From: Mucilaginibacter sp.
GTDB lineage: Bacteria > Bacteroidota > Bacteroidia > Sphingobacteriales > Sphingobacteriaceae
Reading direction: 5' to 3'
Length of the DNA: 64,000 nucleotides
NCBI RefSeq assembly: GCF_025359345.1
Contig: NZ_JANYGQ010000013.1
Span: 106,633 to 170,632 of the forward strand
How positions within the stretch are numbered: the first letter of the stretch is position 1; each line of letters starts with the position of its first letter. A program made the position numbers and the translations under genes. The notes under the pieces were generated by a model, which did not search any database, was not told the DNA's origin, and was given only the letters and a program-made list of their open reading frames with translations. Positions 29,611-38,643 of the stretch are shown piece after piece.

Positions 29611-30366
29611 ATGAACTACCAGATCAATAACCTTCCGGAAAGGGTTGCAAAACCACGCCAAAGCGGCATAACTATGGTGATGGACAAGGGCCTTAGCCTG
29701 CGCCAGGCGGAAGATTTTATTGAAGTTGGTGGCTTGTATACCGATATGGTGAAACTGGGCTGGGCAACCTCATACGTTACGCCAAACCTTACCGAAAAAC
29801 TAAAGCTTTACCGCGATGCCGGCATCCCCGTATATTTTGGGGGCACCCTGTTTGAGGCGATGATTGTGCGCAACCAGTTCGACGATTATTGCCGCCTGCT
29901 CGATAAATTCGGGATGGATTATGCCGAGGTGTCTGACGGTTCCATCACGCTGGAGCATGATGTAAAGTGCGAATACATCCGGAAGCTGGCTAAAATTACT
30001 ACGGTAATATCTGAAGTGGGCTCGAAAGATGTGCAGAAAATATTTGCGCCCTATAAGTGGATCAACCTGATGCGGGCTGAAATTGAGGCCGGATCGTGGA
30101 AGGTTATTGCCGAAGCCCGCGAAAGCGGCAATGTGGGCATCTACCGCGACTCAGGCGAAGTGCGCCAGGGCCTGGTTGACGAAATACTAACCCAAATACC
30201 CGAAGAAACCATCATTTGGGAAGCCCCCCAGAAAGCCCAGCAGGTATGGTTCATTAAACTAATAGGCGCCAACGTTAGCCTTGGCAATATTGCGCCGGCA
30301 GATGTTATCCCGCTGGAAACACTGCGCCTGGGCATCCGCAGTGACACTTTTGATCATTTTTTGTAA
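29611..30366 (+). CDS. Phosphosulfolactate synthase family protein (ComA-like)
   Basis: 251 aa TIM-barrel protein. Conserved stretches include MVMDKGLSLRQAEDF, VKLGWATSY, GGTLFEAM, VSDGSITL and a C-terminal GNIAPADVIPLETLRLG. ComA adds sulfite to phosphoenolpyruvate to form phosphosulfolactate, the first step of coenzyme M synthesis in archaea. Bacteroidetes do not make coenzyme M; the homologue may supply sulfolactate or a sulfonolipid precursor, which is inference. No ComB/ComC homologue is seen nearby. Confidence 0.85.
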   Translation: MNYQINNLPERVAKPRQSGITMVMDKGLSLRQAEDFIEVGGLYTDMVKLGWATSYVTPNLTEKLKLYRDAGIPVYFGGTLFEAMIVRNQFDDYCRLLDKFGMDYAEVSDGSITLEHDVKCEYIRKLAKITTVISEVGSKDVQKIFAPYKWINLMRAEIEAGSWKVIAEARESGNVGIYRDSGEVRQGLVDEILTQIPEETIIWEAPQKAQQVWFIKLIGANVSLGNIAPADVIPLETLRLGIRSDTFDHFL

Positions 30367-30525
30367 TCAAATCCATATCCCCATCCTTCCCGCTATTTTT
30401 ATTCACTATAATTTAATATTAGTAAAATAATTTAGTTCATATTATTATTGCCTATAAAATATTTCGCAGAGGTTTAGTATATTGGTCGGTAAATTATTGA
30501 CTGATAAACCTTTTATAACCGACTA

Positions 30526-32469
30526 TTGAAAAGAATATTTTATATGCTGCTGCTTATATCGGCGGCTGCATCCGCGCAAAAAAAAACTATCGATAGTTTA
30601 AATAACCGGCTGAAAGGCAAACTCGACGACACTTCGCGGATTGAGCTCTCGCTCAAACTGGCAAAGGTTTACCGCGATACCCTGCCCGATAAGGGGATGC
30701 AGTTAATGTATCAAACAGTCGCACTCGCCTCAAAAACCAATCATAAAGATTTGCTGGTTGATGCCTACGTTCAAATCGCCGAAGCGTTTGAAGACCAGGC
30801 CATTGCCGATTCTTTGCTTAAATACACCAAAAAAGCAATCGACCTTGCTACCACCCTTAAAGACAATCAAAACCTGGGACGGGCCCATAATTTAAACGGC
30901 AATAGTTATCTGCAGGCGCGTAAGTTCGACCTGGCGCAGAAAGAATATCTGACCGCTTTAAAGTTTTACGAATCGATAAAAAATCCGCTGCCAAAAGGGA
31001 ATTTGATGGTAAACATAGGCTACCTGTTCCAGCAAATGGGGAACGTGGAGAAGGCACACGAATATTATGATGGCGCGCTAAAAATATTTAAAGAGATAAA
31101 TAATCAAAAGGCCATTGCGCAGGTTTATAACAACCTTGGTATTTTGTATGGAGAAAATAATCAGCTTAAAAAATCGGAGGCGTATTTTAATGAGTCGACT
31201 AAAATAAGGGAGCATTTGAATAATAATAACCAGCTGGCTTACTCCTATCTTAATTTGGGCGGCATAAACGTGTTGCTGAAAAACTACGACAAAGGCCGGC
31301 TGTACAATGATAAGGCCCTGAAGCTTTTTGTGCTGCTGAAAAACAACCAGGGCATTGCCAGCTGTTACACCAATTCGGGGCAGATAGAGCAGGAGACCGG
31401 CAATTATAAAAAATCGGTGGAGGCCTATAACCAGGCGCTTTTGCTGGCCACGAAGATAAAAGACATGGAGAACATGGAGAATGCGCTGGTCAGCATATCA
31501 AACACCTACGAAAAAATGGGCGACTTTAAAACCGCCTACCGCTACAATAACGAGCTGATCAAACTAAAAGACACCATCTACAACAAGGGCATGTCCAAGC
31601 AGATTGCCGAGTTGGAAACCAAATATAAAACCGAGAAAAAAACGCAGGAAATTGCTTTGCTAAACAAGCAGGGCACCATCCAGAAACTGCAGATTAAAAA
31701 CCGCAACGTAACCATCGGGGTGGTTGCGGCGGCTTTGCTCATTACGGTTTGCTTCGGTCTGTTATTTTATAACCGGTACCGGCTGAAGCAGGCGGCCATT
31801 TTACAGGCCGAAGTAATCAAACAACAGGACATCGCCTCCAAAAGCATTATCGACGCCGAAGAACGCGAACGCAAGCGCATTGCGAGCGACCTGCACGACG
31901 GCGTGGGTCAGCTGTTTTCGGCGGTAAAAATGAATTTGGGGAGCTTGCTGGAGCATGTGGAAATAAAGGAACCTACCTATAGCCAGCTGGCCGAAAAAAC
32001 CATGCTGATGGTGGACGAGAGTTGCAGGGAGGTACGGTCCATTACGCACCAGATGATGCCTAATGCGCTGCTGAAAGCCGGCTTAGGATCGGCGGTGAAG
32101 GATTTTATCAATAAGATAGATTCGCATAAACTGAAGATCACCGTTGAAACAACCGGCCTGGGCGAAAGGCTCGACAACAATACCGAGGCCGTGCTTTACC
32201 GCGTGATACAGGAATGCGTTAACAACGTGATCAAACACGCCGGGGCAACGCGGCTCGATATCCAGCTTACGCGCGAAGACAACGAGGTATCAGTAACCAT
32301 TGAAGACAACGGCAAGGGGTTCGACAGCACGCAGCGCGACAAGTTTGAGGGCATCGGCCTAAAAAATATCATTACACGTATAACCTATCTTAAAGGAACT
32401 GTGGATATATCATCGGCGCCCGGCAAGGGCACGCTGGTGGCTATTTATGTTCCGCTAACACTATCATAA
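30526..32469 (+). CDS. TPR-containing sensor histidine kinase (HisKA_3/NarX type)
   Basis: 647 aa, TTG start giving a signal peptide (MKRIFYMLLLISAAASA). Six to seven TPR repeats (about 70-360) would lie in the periplasm. A coiled region and one transmembrane helix (about 395-415) follow, then the HisKA_3 helix ERERKRIASDLHDGVGQ with phospho-acceptor His457 and a C-terminal ATPase domain (NNVIKHAG, EDNGKGFD, GIGLKNI). The response regulator follows without a gap, so the pair forms one two-component system. The signal sensed by the TPR domain is unknown. Confidence 0.9.
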   Translation: MKRIFYMLLLISAAASAQKKTIDSLNNRLKGKLDDTSRIELSLKLAKVYRDTLPDKGMQLMYQTVALASKTNHKDLLVDAYVQIAEAFEDQAIADSLLKYTKKAIDLATTLKDNQNLGRAHNLNGNSYLQARKFDLAQKEYLTALKFYESIKNPLPKGNLMVNIGYLFQQMGNVEKAHEYYDGALKIFKEINNQKAIAQVYNNLGILYGENNQLKKSEAYFNESTKIREHLNNNNQLAYSYLNLGGINVLLKNYDKGRLYNDKALKLFVLLKNNQGIASCYTNSGQIEQETGNYKKSVEAYNQALLLATKIKDMENMENALVSISNTYEKMGDFKTAYRYNNELIKLKDTIYNKGMSKQIAELETKYKTEKKTQEIALLNKQGTIQKLQIKNRNVTIGVVAAALLITVCFGLLFYNRYRLKQAAILQAEVIKQQDIASKSIIDAEERERKRIASDLHDGVGQLFSAVKMNLGSLLEHVEIKEPTYSQLAEKTMLMVDESCREVRSITHQMMPNALLKAGLGSAVKDFINKIDSHKLKITVETTGLGERLDNNTEAVLYRVIQECVNNVIKHAGATRLDIQLTREDNEVSVTIEDNGKGFDSTQRDKFEGIGLKNIITRITYLKGTVDISSAPGKGTLVAIYVPLTLS

Positions 32470-33099
32470 ATGGCTGCTACACACAAAATATTTATTGTCG
32501 ACGATCACCAGATGGTGGTTGACGGGCTAAAACTGCTGATTGGCCACATGCCCGACTTTGAGGTGATTGGCGAATGCAATAACCCCGCAAAAGTGGAGGG
32601 CATGCTCGATACGCTGAACCCCGACATCCTGCTTACCGACGTTAACATGGCCGGCATGAGCGGCGTTGAGCTTACCCGGCATATTAAACGCGCCAAACCC
32701 CATATCAAGGTGCTCGCCCTATCCATGTTTGGCGATAGCCAGGTGGTAACCGAAATGATGGACGCCGGCGTGAGCGGCTTTATACTGAAAAATACCGGCC
32801 GCGCCGAACTCGAAGACGCCCTGCGCAAAATTGCCGCCGGGGGCGATTATTACTCCGCCGATATTACCCGCCACCTTGTTCGCTCGTTTAAAGACAACCA
32901 GGAAGGCAACCACCTTACCGACCGCGAAATTGAAATTGTGCGCATGATTGAAAAGGAATTCAGCAACAAGCAAATTGCCGACCTGCTGTTCATCAGCGAA
33001 CGAACCGTTGAAACGCACCGCAAAAACATACTGCGAAAAACCAATACTCAAACCGTGGTAGGCTTGCTGAAGTATGCTTATGAGCGGAAGATAATTTGA
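32470..33099 (+). CDS. NarL/LuxR-family response regulator
   Basis: 209 aa. The receiver domain carries the acidic pair Asp11/Asp12, phospho-acceptor Asp57 in ILLTDVNMAG, and a conserved Lys in the ILKNTG segment. The C-terminal LuxR helix-turn-helix is LTDREIEIVRMIEKEFSNKQ...SERTVETHRKNI. Its start codon follows the kinase stop codon directly, indicating co-translation and cognate pairing. Confidence 0.93.
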   Translation: MAATHKIFIVDDHQMVVDGLKLLIGHMPDFEVIGECNNPAKVEGMLDTLNPDILLTDVNMAGMSGVELTRHIKRAKPHIKVLALSMFGDSQVVTEMMDAGVSGFILKNTGRAELEDALRKIAAGGDYYSADITRHLVRSFKDNQEGNHLTDREIEIVRMIEKEFSNKQIADLLFISERTVETHRKNILRKTNTQTVVGLLKYAYERKII

Positions 33100-33173
33100 G
33101 GGCAAGCGTTCCATTTTCCCACACGGAACACTTGGAACGCTATGGAACATGCTGATTATCAAGCGCTCTATAT

Positions 33174-33712
33174 TTCTGTCTCCGCAGGATCTCCCGCAGA
33201 TTTGAGTTAACCTATAAAGTTCTTCAACTATTTAAAGGGCCATCGGCCCGGGACATATTGTAGCCACGGGTTTCAACCCGTGGTAAATTGATTAAAAAAT
33301 AAAGAGTGCCGTCGGCACGAACCATATTAAGGTGTGAATATTCAAAAATATTGGTCGAACCTACGGTTCTGAATTCATTTCGACTTTATTCCACGGGTTA
33401 AAACCCGTGGCTACAATAGCTGGCCGAGGCTACGCCTCTTTAATTCACATTTCTGTCTCCGCAGAGTCTCCCGCAGATTTAAGTTAACCGATAAAGTTCT
33501 TCAACTATTTACAGGGCCATCGGCCCGGAACATATTGTAGCCACGGGTTTCAACCCGTGGTAAATTGATTAAAAAAATAAAGAGTGCCGTCGGCACGAGC
33601 CATAATTGTAATTATTAAAAATATTGGTCGAACCTACGGTTCTGAATCCATTTCGTCTTTATTCCACGGGTTAAAACCCGTGGCTACAATAGCTGGCCGA
33701 GGCTACGCCTCT
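33174..33712. repeat. Tandem 277-bp repeat made of chained small hairpins
   Basis: Two near-identical copies (33174-33450 and 33451-33712), both beginning ttctgtctccgcag. Each contains the palindromes gggcc-atc-ggccc, ccacgggt-ttca-acccgtgg, gtgcc-gtc-ggcac, gaacc-tac-ggttc, ccacgggtt-aa-aacccgtgg and gaggc-tac-gcctc in that order. No open frame is shared between copies. A degenerate copy is at 23877-23950. Confidence 0.9.
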
Positions 33713-33840
33713 TCTGTCTCCGCAGGGTCTCTCGCAGAGGACCCTGCGATGGTTTGCAGCTATTCATGAATGGAGCATCATCCCGCGCATACCTGGCACG
33801 CCGCGCAGGGTCCCTTTCAGGAGACCCTGCGGGGACAAAA
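33712..33840. repeat. 129-bp inverted-repeat unit (copy 1)
   Basis: gtctccgcagggtctctcgc and caggagaccctgcggggaca are inverted arms around gcgatggtttgcagctattc. An almost identical copy is at 33998-34126. Copies differ by a few bases (attcatgaatgg versus atacatgtatgg), the changes being compensatory within a small internal palindrome. Confidence 0.88.
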
Positions 33841-33868
33841 AGAACTATCTATTGAACGTGTGATGGCA

Positions 33869-33972
33869 TGTCACCCTGAGGCACTCGAAGGGTGCGCGTA
33901 GAGGCCCTTGCCCGCGTGCTAAGCAAGTCGTATAGGCCATTGCGCTCATGCTTCGAGTACCTCAGCATGACA
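33869..33972. repeat. 104-bp inverted-repeat element
   Basis: Left arm TGTCACCCTGAGGCACTCGA(AG) and right arm CTTCGAGTACCTCAGCATGA(CA) match at 19 of 22 positions as reverse complements. It lies between the two 129-bp units and is non-coding. Confidence 0.75.
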
Positions 33973-33997
33973 CCCTTTTTTCATTTTCCCTTCTGTC

Positions 33998-34126
33998 TCT
34001 GTCTCCGCAGGGTCTCTCGCAGAGGACCCTGCGATGGTTTGCAGCTATACATGTATGGAGCATAATCCCGCGCATACCTGGCACGCGGCGCAGGGTCCCT
34101 TTCAGGAGACCCTGCGGGGACAAAAA
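33998..34126. repeat. 129-bp inverted-repeat unit (copy 2)
   Basis: Second copy of 33712-33840. Together with the tandem repeats this makes 33.1-34.2 kb a gene-free repeat block between the response regulator and the YdeI-like gene. Confidence 0.88.
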
Positions 34127-34212
34127 TTGCTTTTGACGCTTCCTGAACTTCATTTCAAAAACATTTCCGTAAGTTAGTATCGGCTGTCGTGCTTTAAATG
34201 GACAGCGGCTAA

Positions 34213-34800
34213 ATGAGTACGATAGAAAACAAGAAAGATGCGCCCACCCAATCATTTGCGTCGGCAAGTGCGTGGGGGGAATGGCTTGCTGCCAATCATG
34301 CTGAGTCTGACGGTATCTGGCTGCGCATTTTCAACAAAGAATCGGGTGAAAAAACGGTTACCTATGCAGAAGCACTCGACGAAGCACTCTGTTATGGTTG
34401 GATCGACGGACAAAAGAAGAAAGTTGACCCTGATTCCTGGGTCCAGAAATTCACGCCGCGCCGGGCACGTAGTATATGGTCGAAACGAAACATCGAACAT
34501 ATTGAACGGCTTACCAACGAAAAGCGAATGAAAGCCGCCGGTTTGAAGGCTTTTGAAGACGCAAACAACGACGGGCGCCTGGCGGCCGCATATGATTCAC
34601 CTTCCAATTCCACAACCCCTGCCGATTTTCTCGAACTCCTTGAAAAAAACAAAAAGGCAAAAGCTTTTTTCGACTCGCTGAACAAAACCAACAAATATGC
34701 CATCACCTGGCGGCTGCAGACCGCCAAAAAACCGGAGACCCGCGAAAAGCGAATGCACATTATCCTGGAAATGCTGGCTAAGGGCGAGAAATTTCATTAG
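34213..34800 (+). CDS. YdeI/OmpD-associated family protein
   Basis: 195 aa cytoplasmic protein. Family features are an N-terminal WLAANHAESDGIWLRIFNK, then VTYAEALDEALCYGWIDGQ, KFTPRRARSIWSKRN and a C-terminal helical part ending in a repeated KKPETREKRM. Annotated elsewhere as bacteriocin-protection/YdeI family; some members affect resistance to antimicrobial peptides, but the molecular role is unknown. Confidence 0.85.
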   Translation: MSTIENKKDAPTQSFASASAWGEWLAANHAESDGIWLRIFNKESGEKTVTYAEALDEALCYGWIDGQKKKVDPDSWVQKFTPRRARSIWSKRNIEHIERLTNEKRMKAAGLKAFEDANNDGRLAAAYDSPSNSTTPADFLELLEKNKKAKAFFDSLNKTNKYAITWRLQTAKKPETREKRMHIILEMLAKGEKFH

Positions 34801-35398
34801 GGGAAAGAAACCTAAAGCAGCACCCGATTCCGGGATGCTATGTAGGCGGGCTACCTAAACGCTGCATACTAGCGAGAGGAGGAATTTATTGTAGCCCTTC
34901 GAAAATATTGCACACTTATTAGGGTCATTAACATTTTTCAAAAAACCCTGATAATCAATGTTTAATGCGATTAATGTTAAGAAAAGTTGGAGTTTTTGTG
35001 CAAAACTTATTGGGGGTGTTAAAAACTTAAAGGAATAATTTGTAAAACCATGTTGTAGCTTTGTCTCTAATCACTCCATAGATAAATTGTTGAAGTAGAA
35101 AAAGATAAGAGACTGAGAAAATGAAGTCTGAAAGGTGTTGACGCACCAGACAGACTCCATTAGCCGGAGGCTGGTAACCTCAATCCAGGTTTTTGATTTC
35201 CTGGGGATTAAATTGTTCTAAATTGTAGCGCAAATGTGGTGTAAATTTTGGTATTACTCAAAATAATTTCAAGATAATTATCGACATCTGTTAAAAATGA
35301 ACGTTTGAAAGTAAAAAAAATTAGCGGGAAGAATACCGTAAGCATCTATTATTCTTTCATTTATCGCTTTTTTTAAGTGGTATAATTTTTTTACTAAG
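34801..35398. other. 598-bp gene-free A+T-rich stretch before the accessory island
   Basis: No coding frame is convincing on either strand. It contains a TAnnTTTG-type promoter element (TAGCTTTG, 35056-35063) without a clear -33 partner, and then the hairpin cluster listed separately (35125-35215). Base composition is clearly more A+T-rich than before 34.8 kb. Confidence 0.6.
35125..35215 (+). ncRNA. Candidate structured RNA (three adjacent hairpins)
   Basis: Three stems follow one another: AGTCTG (35125-35130)/CAGACT (35151-35156) with an inner GGTG/CACC; GAGG (35167-35170)/CCTC (35178-35181); and CCAGG (35185-35189)/CCTGG (35200-35204). A TAnnTTTG element at 35056 could start a transcript about 60 bases upstream. 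No known RNA family was recognised and there is no T-run terminator. Strand is inferred from the promoter element and the following gene. Confidence 0.35.
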
Positions 35399-36295
35399 AT
35401 GTTAACATTTAAGCAACACTTCGGAATTCCCGACTCTCAGCCGGTTGAGTTCCAAAATATACCTCTTGAAGAAGATTTGGAGGTATTTATCGATCCGTTT
35501 CTTATAACTAATAACCGGGATACTGGATTTTTTAATGGGTTATATGTTCAATTAACCGGTTTTTTCACTAAGCTTAATAGGGATTATATCGTGCCTAATG
35601 ACCAGCGCAACGGTTTATTATTTCTTGACAACTTGCACGAGCCGAACGAATACCATTTAGGATATTCAGCATCAAACAAAGGCCGAGCAATATCTGCGAC
35701 CAGGGCGGGTACAATTTTCGAAGCTTTAAGAAATAATCGGTTTGCTAGAGGCGGGGTAAGTATAACCAACCAAGCGCATAGTGTTTTACTACTGGTTACT
35801 GGTATCGGGCAAGATATTATGTCAGATACGATTGAAAATGTTTGCAGGGATAAATTTGCAGCATTTACTTTAGAGCAGTGCTTGAAACACAACATTCCAA
35901 CCGAGAGTTTTCAGCGTCATTATTACAATGCCGCGCATGAAGTTTGGGAGTATGCTGATTTTGAACTGCCGAGCTATTTAGGTAAACCAATTATTCTTTT
36001 GCCAAAGGAAGTGTTATCTTCTCCGCGAGCCTATGTCAATAATTTTAATTACTTCGTAGCCGGAAATTTTATCGGACCGGATATAATAAAAGGCAAGATT
36101 ACAGTAACAAAAGAAGGGCGTTTCGTAAAGACGCTTAAAGATGGCACAAAACGACAAATAACAAAAAATATCGTTGAGGTTTATAGAAAGCCTAAGTCTG
36201 AACTCGTCGACTTTGTTGTCGAGTACAATGATTCAGTGGATAGGTTTACGGATTATGCTAAAGAGCATTATCCGCCGGCGAACCTCTCCATTTGA
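35399..36295 (+). CDS. Uncharacterised protein, short paralogue of the 465-aa island protein
   Basis: 298 aa, no family recognised. It aligns by eye along its whole length with residues 1-270 of the protein at 39135-40532: EVFIDPFLI / LLFVDPFLI, TGFFNGLYVQLTGFF / TGLFQGAYQKIMDFF, MSDTIENVCRDKFAAF / ISDTAINILKEEFIAY, and GKPIILLPK / NGPIILIPK. It ends before the C-terminal nuclease-like region of that protein. No signal peptide or membrane helix. It is convergent with the helicase gene and could be an effectorless or regulatory version of the same module. Confidence 0.8.
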   Translation: MLTFKQHFGIPDSQPVEFQNIPLEEDLEVFIDPFLITNNRDTGFFNGLYVQLTGFFTKLNRDYIVPNDQRNGLLFLDNLHEPNEYHLGYSASNKGRAISATRAGTIFEALRNNRFARGGVSITNQAHSVLLLVTGIGQDIMSDTIENVCRDKFAAFTLEQCLKHNIPTESFQRHYYNAAHEVWEYADFELPSYLGKPIILLPKEVLSSPRAYVNNFNYFVAGNFIGPDIIKGKITVTKEGRFVKTLKDGTKRQITKNIVEVYRKPKSELVDFVVEYNDSVDRFTDYAKEHYPPANLSI

Positions 36296-36450
36296 CAAAG
36301 TTTCTAATTACAGCGGTTCGACATAAATCTGTGTCGGACTGCTATTTATATTCAAACTCATTATGAGTTGAAAATGTCAACGATCTTCCGTTCGCTCGTC
36401 CTCCCTTTTCCTATAAAACAGAAGAATACTGGCTGTACAATAATGTTAAT

Positions 36451-38643
36451 TTATAAAACGCACTCGAATATTCCGACTACCTCCAAGTCAGCCAGTTCAT
36501 CCGCAGTCAAAACAATATCCTGATATGACGAATCGTATGATAATGGCTTCAGCGAAATTGATTGATGATGCCATTGCCCATCGGTGACATTTTTTTTACT
36601 TATATATTCTTTTACAGTGTAGCCTGAGCCAAAGTCAGAATCTTGGATATTGGAATGTCGAACTAAAACGATTTTACCATTTCTAGAGCCTCCACCATCC
36701 CTTCTAAATAAGCAAAGCGAGCCATTCGGAATAACCTTGTTCATGGATTCTCCAATAACGGTGCATGCAAATAATTCCTGAGACGACTTATATTTAGGAG
36801 GTAACGAAACCCATTCATAGCTTTCGGTATTAATTTGCTGGAGGTCACTAAAATATCCTGCGGCAGCCTTCAAGTTAAAGACCGGAACGGAATTTACGAA
36901 TGGGATAATATGATCCTGATCTAAATATTTAACGGCGGAGGTGATTTTGCGGCGTGTTTCGATATGTTTTTCAAAATAGTCTCTTAAATTTTTATCGCAG
37001 ACATATAGATATGTACCTTTTATTCCCCTCAACATTATCGTCTTGTATATATTAATTATGAACCCTTTTAATTCTAAAGGATCTTTAATTGATGATTTTC
37101 CGTTCCTATCGTAGTAGTTATCTTTTAAAATTACAATTTCATTTATTTCTTTATCATAACTGATTTCATTCCCAAAGATTATTGCCGCATAATTCAAATC
37201 GTAACCTTGAGTGGTGTGTATGCACCCCACCTCATTTAATGCATTTGCGGAGTTTATGAAATCGTCCGAAACACTATTCCACTGCAGTTTGTAATTGTCA
37301 ATGATGATATCATACGCAGTTTTATCATTTTTTGATATCCATGGCCATGAAAAACCTGCGATCAATCTTGCCAAACCTCCTTCAGACTCTCTCAATTTTA
37401 TTTCGCTGACCATCGTCTCTACCGAGTCAAAAAGTACGAATTCATAGTCTTTTGAAGGAAAAAATCTCTGCGATTCCTTTAGTTTGCAATTCAAAAGATC
37501 ATCGATATATTTAACGTAGCCATTGCCGCCTTTCACCCTGAATTGAGATTTCAAAGACATGACTCTCGTGTATTCTGACGATTTTAACTTATCAAAATCA
37601 GCCTTTTTTACGTCAGCAGGTTTAATTGACTGATCTTCATCGTAGAAGAATATTCGCTTGTTTGACTGTTTTACAACCCAGTCTAATTCGTTAAACTTAT
37701 TTTTATCAAGACCCAGCTTTGCGGATGCTAAATCAAAATAGCGAAAATAACTTCCCAAGTTCACTCTTCGCCGTAGTCTGTGGGACTCGTCGACTAAAAC
37801 TATGTCGAATCGACCATTAGCTAAATCTGCGGGGCCGATTACCATATTTGCGTTTAAGCCTTTTATATTTTTAAATACTTTTTTTAATGTGTTCCTAAAT
37901 GAAGCCATTGGGACAACGAGAGCCATCCTCGGATTAGGATATACTTTTTTTAATTCAAAAACTGTTTGAATAAAATCTAACTCGTCATCTCCAAATTCTT
38001 TATAATTTAGTTCCTCGTAATTCGAGTTGAGAAGCTTGAATAAAAATGTCGCTAGTATGGTTTTGCCAGTTCCTGCTCCCCCTTCAGCAATAATATTTTC
38101 AACCTTACCATTAAGCAAGCCTTTAAGGATAGTTAGTAACCCCGCGCGTTGGTCAGCAGTAAGGCTTTTATAAGGCGAATATTTAAAAAGATCAGAGTTA
38201 TTTATGTGCTCAATTGAATATTTAGTAATGCCTTCAGACCTTAAATTATTCCAAATTAGGTTAAAAATATCCCAATAAACTTCTTTTTTTTGATAATAAT
38301 TGTGATTTGCCAGGCCGATATTTCCGTTTATCAATTTATATTGACCATCGCCCGCCATGTATTTTATTAAATTTGATTCTATATCAAGCGTGGCCGACTT
38401 GTTGAATTTTTCACTGCTAATTAGATGGACTGTTGATAGGATATTTTTAGCGTCACTTTTTAAATGGGCAGCCATTCTTGAGTATGTATCGGTTGTTTCA
38501 CCAACATAAGCTTCTTTAACATTGCCGTCACTTAAAATGTACACAATTGGCCATAAATCTTTTGCATAATGAGCATCTTGAAATTCATTAAACATGGTGG
38601 CGTTAAATTCATACTTTTTTATTTCAAAGGGTTTATTTAACAT
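36451..38643 (-). CDS. GIY-YIG nuclease / DUF2075 helicase / S24 peptidase-like fusion
   Basis: 730 aa in three parts. Residues 30-100: GIY-YIG nuclease with VYIL (34-37), YVG (46-48), candidate catalytic Arg56 and Glu89. Residues 160-600: DUF2075 (Schlafen-group-3-like) superfamily 1 helicase with Walker A GGAGTGKT (188-195), Walker B VLVDESHRL and a later HTTQGYDLNYAAIIFG motif. Residues 600-730: LexA/UmuD-like S24 domain with GESM (Ser633) and a candidate Lys678 in YTVKEY. The upstream MazG-like stop codon overlaps this start (TAATG), so the two are translationally coupled. Likely a DNA-damage-responsive or phage-defence enzyme; activity is inferred. Confidence 0.85.
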   Translation of the reverse strand: MLNKPFEIKKYEFNATMFNEFQDAHYAKDLWPIVYILSDGNVKEAYVGETTDTYSRMAAHLKSDAKNILSTVHLISSEKFNKSATLDIESNLIKYMAGDGQYKLINGNIGLANHNYYQKKEVYWDIFNLIWNNLRSEGITKYSIEHINNSDLFKYSPYKSLTADQRAGLLTILKGLLNGKVENIIAEGGAGTGKTILATFLFKLLNSNYEELNYKEFGDDELDFIQTVFELKKVYPNPRMALVVPMASFRNTLKKVFKNIKGLNANMVIGPADLANGRFDIVLVDESHRLRRRVNLGSYFRYFDLASAKLGLDKNKFNELDWVVKQSNKRIFFYDEDQSIKPADVKKADFDKLKSSEYTRVMSLKSQFRVKGGNGYVKYIDDLLNCKLKESQRFFPSKDYEFVLFDSVETMVSEIKLRESEGGLARLIAGFSWPWISKNDKTAYDIIIDNYKLQWNSVSDDFINSANALNEVGCIHTTQGYDLNYAAIIFGNEISYDKEINEIVILKDNYYDRNGKSSIKDPLELKGFIINIYKTIMLRGIKGTYLYVCDKNLRDYFEKHIETRRKITSAVKYLDQDHIIPFVNSVPVFNLKAAAGYFSDLQQINTESYEWVSLPPKYKSSQELFACTVIGESMNKVIPNGSLCLFRRDGGGSRNGKIVLVRHSNIQDSDFGSGYTVKEYISKKNVTDGQWHHQSISLKPLSYDSSYQDIVLTADELADLEVVGIFECVL

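Noticed and set aside
32719..33162. 147-codon frame opposite the response regulator
   Set aside because: Shadow of a well-supported gene on the other strand.
33174..33712. Possible CRISPR array
   Set aside because: Only two copies of a 277-bp unit without spacers; the inner palindromes have different sequences.
35125..35215. Retron msr-msd RNA
   Set aside because: No reverse transcriptase gene anywhere in the window and no matching end repeats.
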